From Flavobacteriaceae bacterium (GTDB taxonomy: Bacteria; Bacteroidota; Bacteroidia; Flavobacteriales; Flavobacteriaceae), in assembly GCA_014763515.1 (NCBI GenBank), contig JACXVH010000120.1, positions 1 to 7,369 on the forward strand: a stretch of 7,369 nucleotides of DNA, given 5' to 3'. Made by a program: the position numbers and the translations under genes. Shown in pieces: positions 7,051 to 7,369 of the stretch; within the stretch, counting starts at the first letter, position 1, and every line of letters starts with the position of its first letter. The notes under the pieces are model-generated. The model did not search any database, was not told the DNA's origin, and saw nothing but the letters and a program-made list of their open reading frames with translations.

Positions 7051-7369
7051 TTAGTTGCGTATAAGTTCACTGTTTATACTTGCTCTTCCAATTACTCTGT
7101 CATAACGGTCGTTGTTGCCTCTGTAATAAACTAATGTTGTATAAATGTTTTCAGTTTGGTAAAAATTACCATCAATAGCTTCTTTAAAATCTATAACTCC
7201 ATTTTTATCAGCAATTACATATTGATAATTAGTATAACCTTGTTTGGCTAATATAGCTTTTTCGTAAATGCCCTTTTCTTTATTGTAATCTAGTTTATAT
7301 TCATCTGTTTTTGCATAACCGTTAAACATTCCGTTTACATAAATATTTTTGTCAGAAAAAAAATCGGGA
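7051..7369 (-). CDS. C-terminal part of a type IX secretion plug protein (DUF5103 family), partial
   Basis: The frame stays open to the right edge, so the Met codon at 7327-7329 is internal; upstream codons read PDFFSDKNIYVNG before MFNGYAK. The visible 106 residues match the end of the DUF5103/T9SS-plug domain as I know it: a carbohydrate-binding-like beta fold with IYVNGMFNGY, GIYEKAILAKQGYTNYQYV, the stretch IDGNFYQTENIYTTLVYYR and a closing RYDRVIG. In Flavobacterium a plug protein caps the SprA translocon pore of the type IX system until cargo passes, so a periplasmic location at the outer membrane is expected. The stop codon (7051-7053) abuts the DUF3667 start with no gap. The N-terminal domain and promoter lie outside the window. 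Which paralogue this is cannot be told. Confidence 0.8.
   Translation of the reverse strand, partial: PDFFSDKNIYVNGMFNGYAKTDEYKLDYNKEKGIYEKAILAKQGYTNYQYVIADKNGVIDFKEAIDGNFYQTENIYTTLVYYRGNNDRYDRVIGRASINSELIRN

Noticed and set aside
7051..7329. Complete 92-aa gene starting at the Met codon 7327-7329
   Set aside because: The frame stays open upstream to the window edge with family-like sequence (NIYVNG), so the Met is internal and the gene is cut by the window.

Overview
The window is AT-rich DNA that looks like a chromosome segment of a Bacteroidota bacterium, most likely Flavobacteriaceae (Flavobacterium-like). The evidence is protein content: a large secreted hydrolase with a type IX secretion (T9SS) C-terminal sorting domain, the end of a T9SS plug-type protein, a DUF3667 membrane protein, and a PruA matching, from memory, the flavobacterial form. 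One TAnnTTTG promoter element, the Bacteroidota type, is also present. I see no tRNA, rRNA, CRISPR array, transposase or phage gene.

Layout. Positions 2-157 (+) hold the last 51 codons of an unrecognised gene. It converges on a large minus-strand gene (187-3864), and the two share a bidirectional hairpin terminator at about 158-186. The 1225-aa minus-strand product is a putative T9SS-exported lipase/esterase-like alpha/beta hydrolase with a GPSMGG nucleophile elbow. A 180-bp intergenic region (3865-4044) carries two inverted repeats upstream of the hydrolase and the terminator of the next gene.

The pruA gene for L-glutamate gamma-semialdehyde (1-pyrroline-5-carboxylate) dehydrogenase occupies 4045-5518 (-) and is broken. 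Its N-terminal 118 residues and C-terminal 372 residues lie in different frames, and about 50 residues that normally join them are absent. This is either a real pseudogene or an assembly error. Upstream lie a TAAATTTG promoter element and a 10-bp inverted repeat.

The right end is a tightly packed minus-strand gene set read from 7369 down to 5621: the 3' part of a T9SS plug-domain gene, a DUF3667 gene that starts on the base after the plug stop codon, and apaG, whose ATG overlaps the DUF3667 stop codon by one base (TAATG). These three are almost certainly one transcription unit. The hydrolase is predicted cargo of the secretion machine to which the plug protein would belong, but the window does not show that they are co-regulated.

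No clearly new system is visible. The points most worth checking are the pruA lesion, the coupled plug/DUF3667/apaG cluster and the unassigned N-terminal region of the hydrolase.
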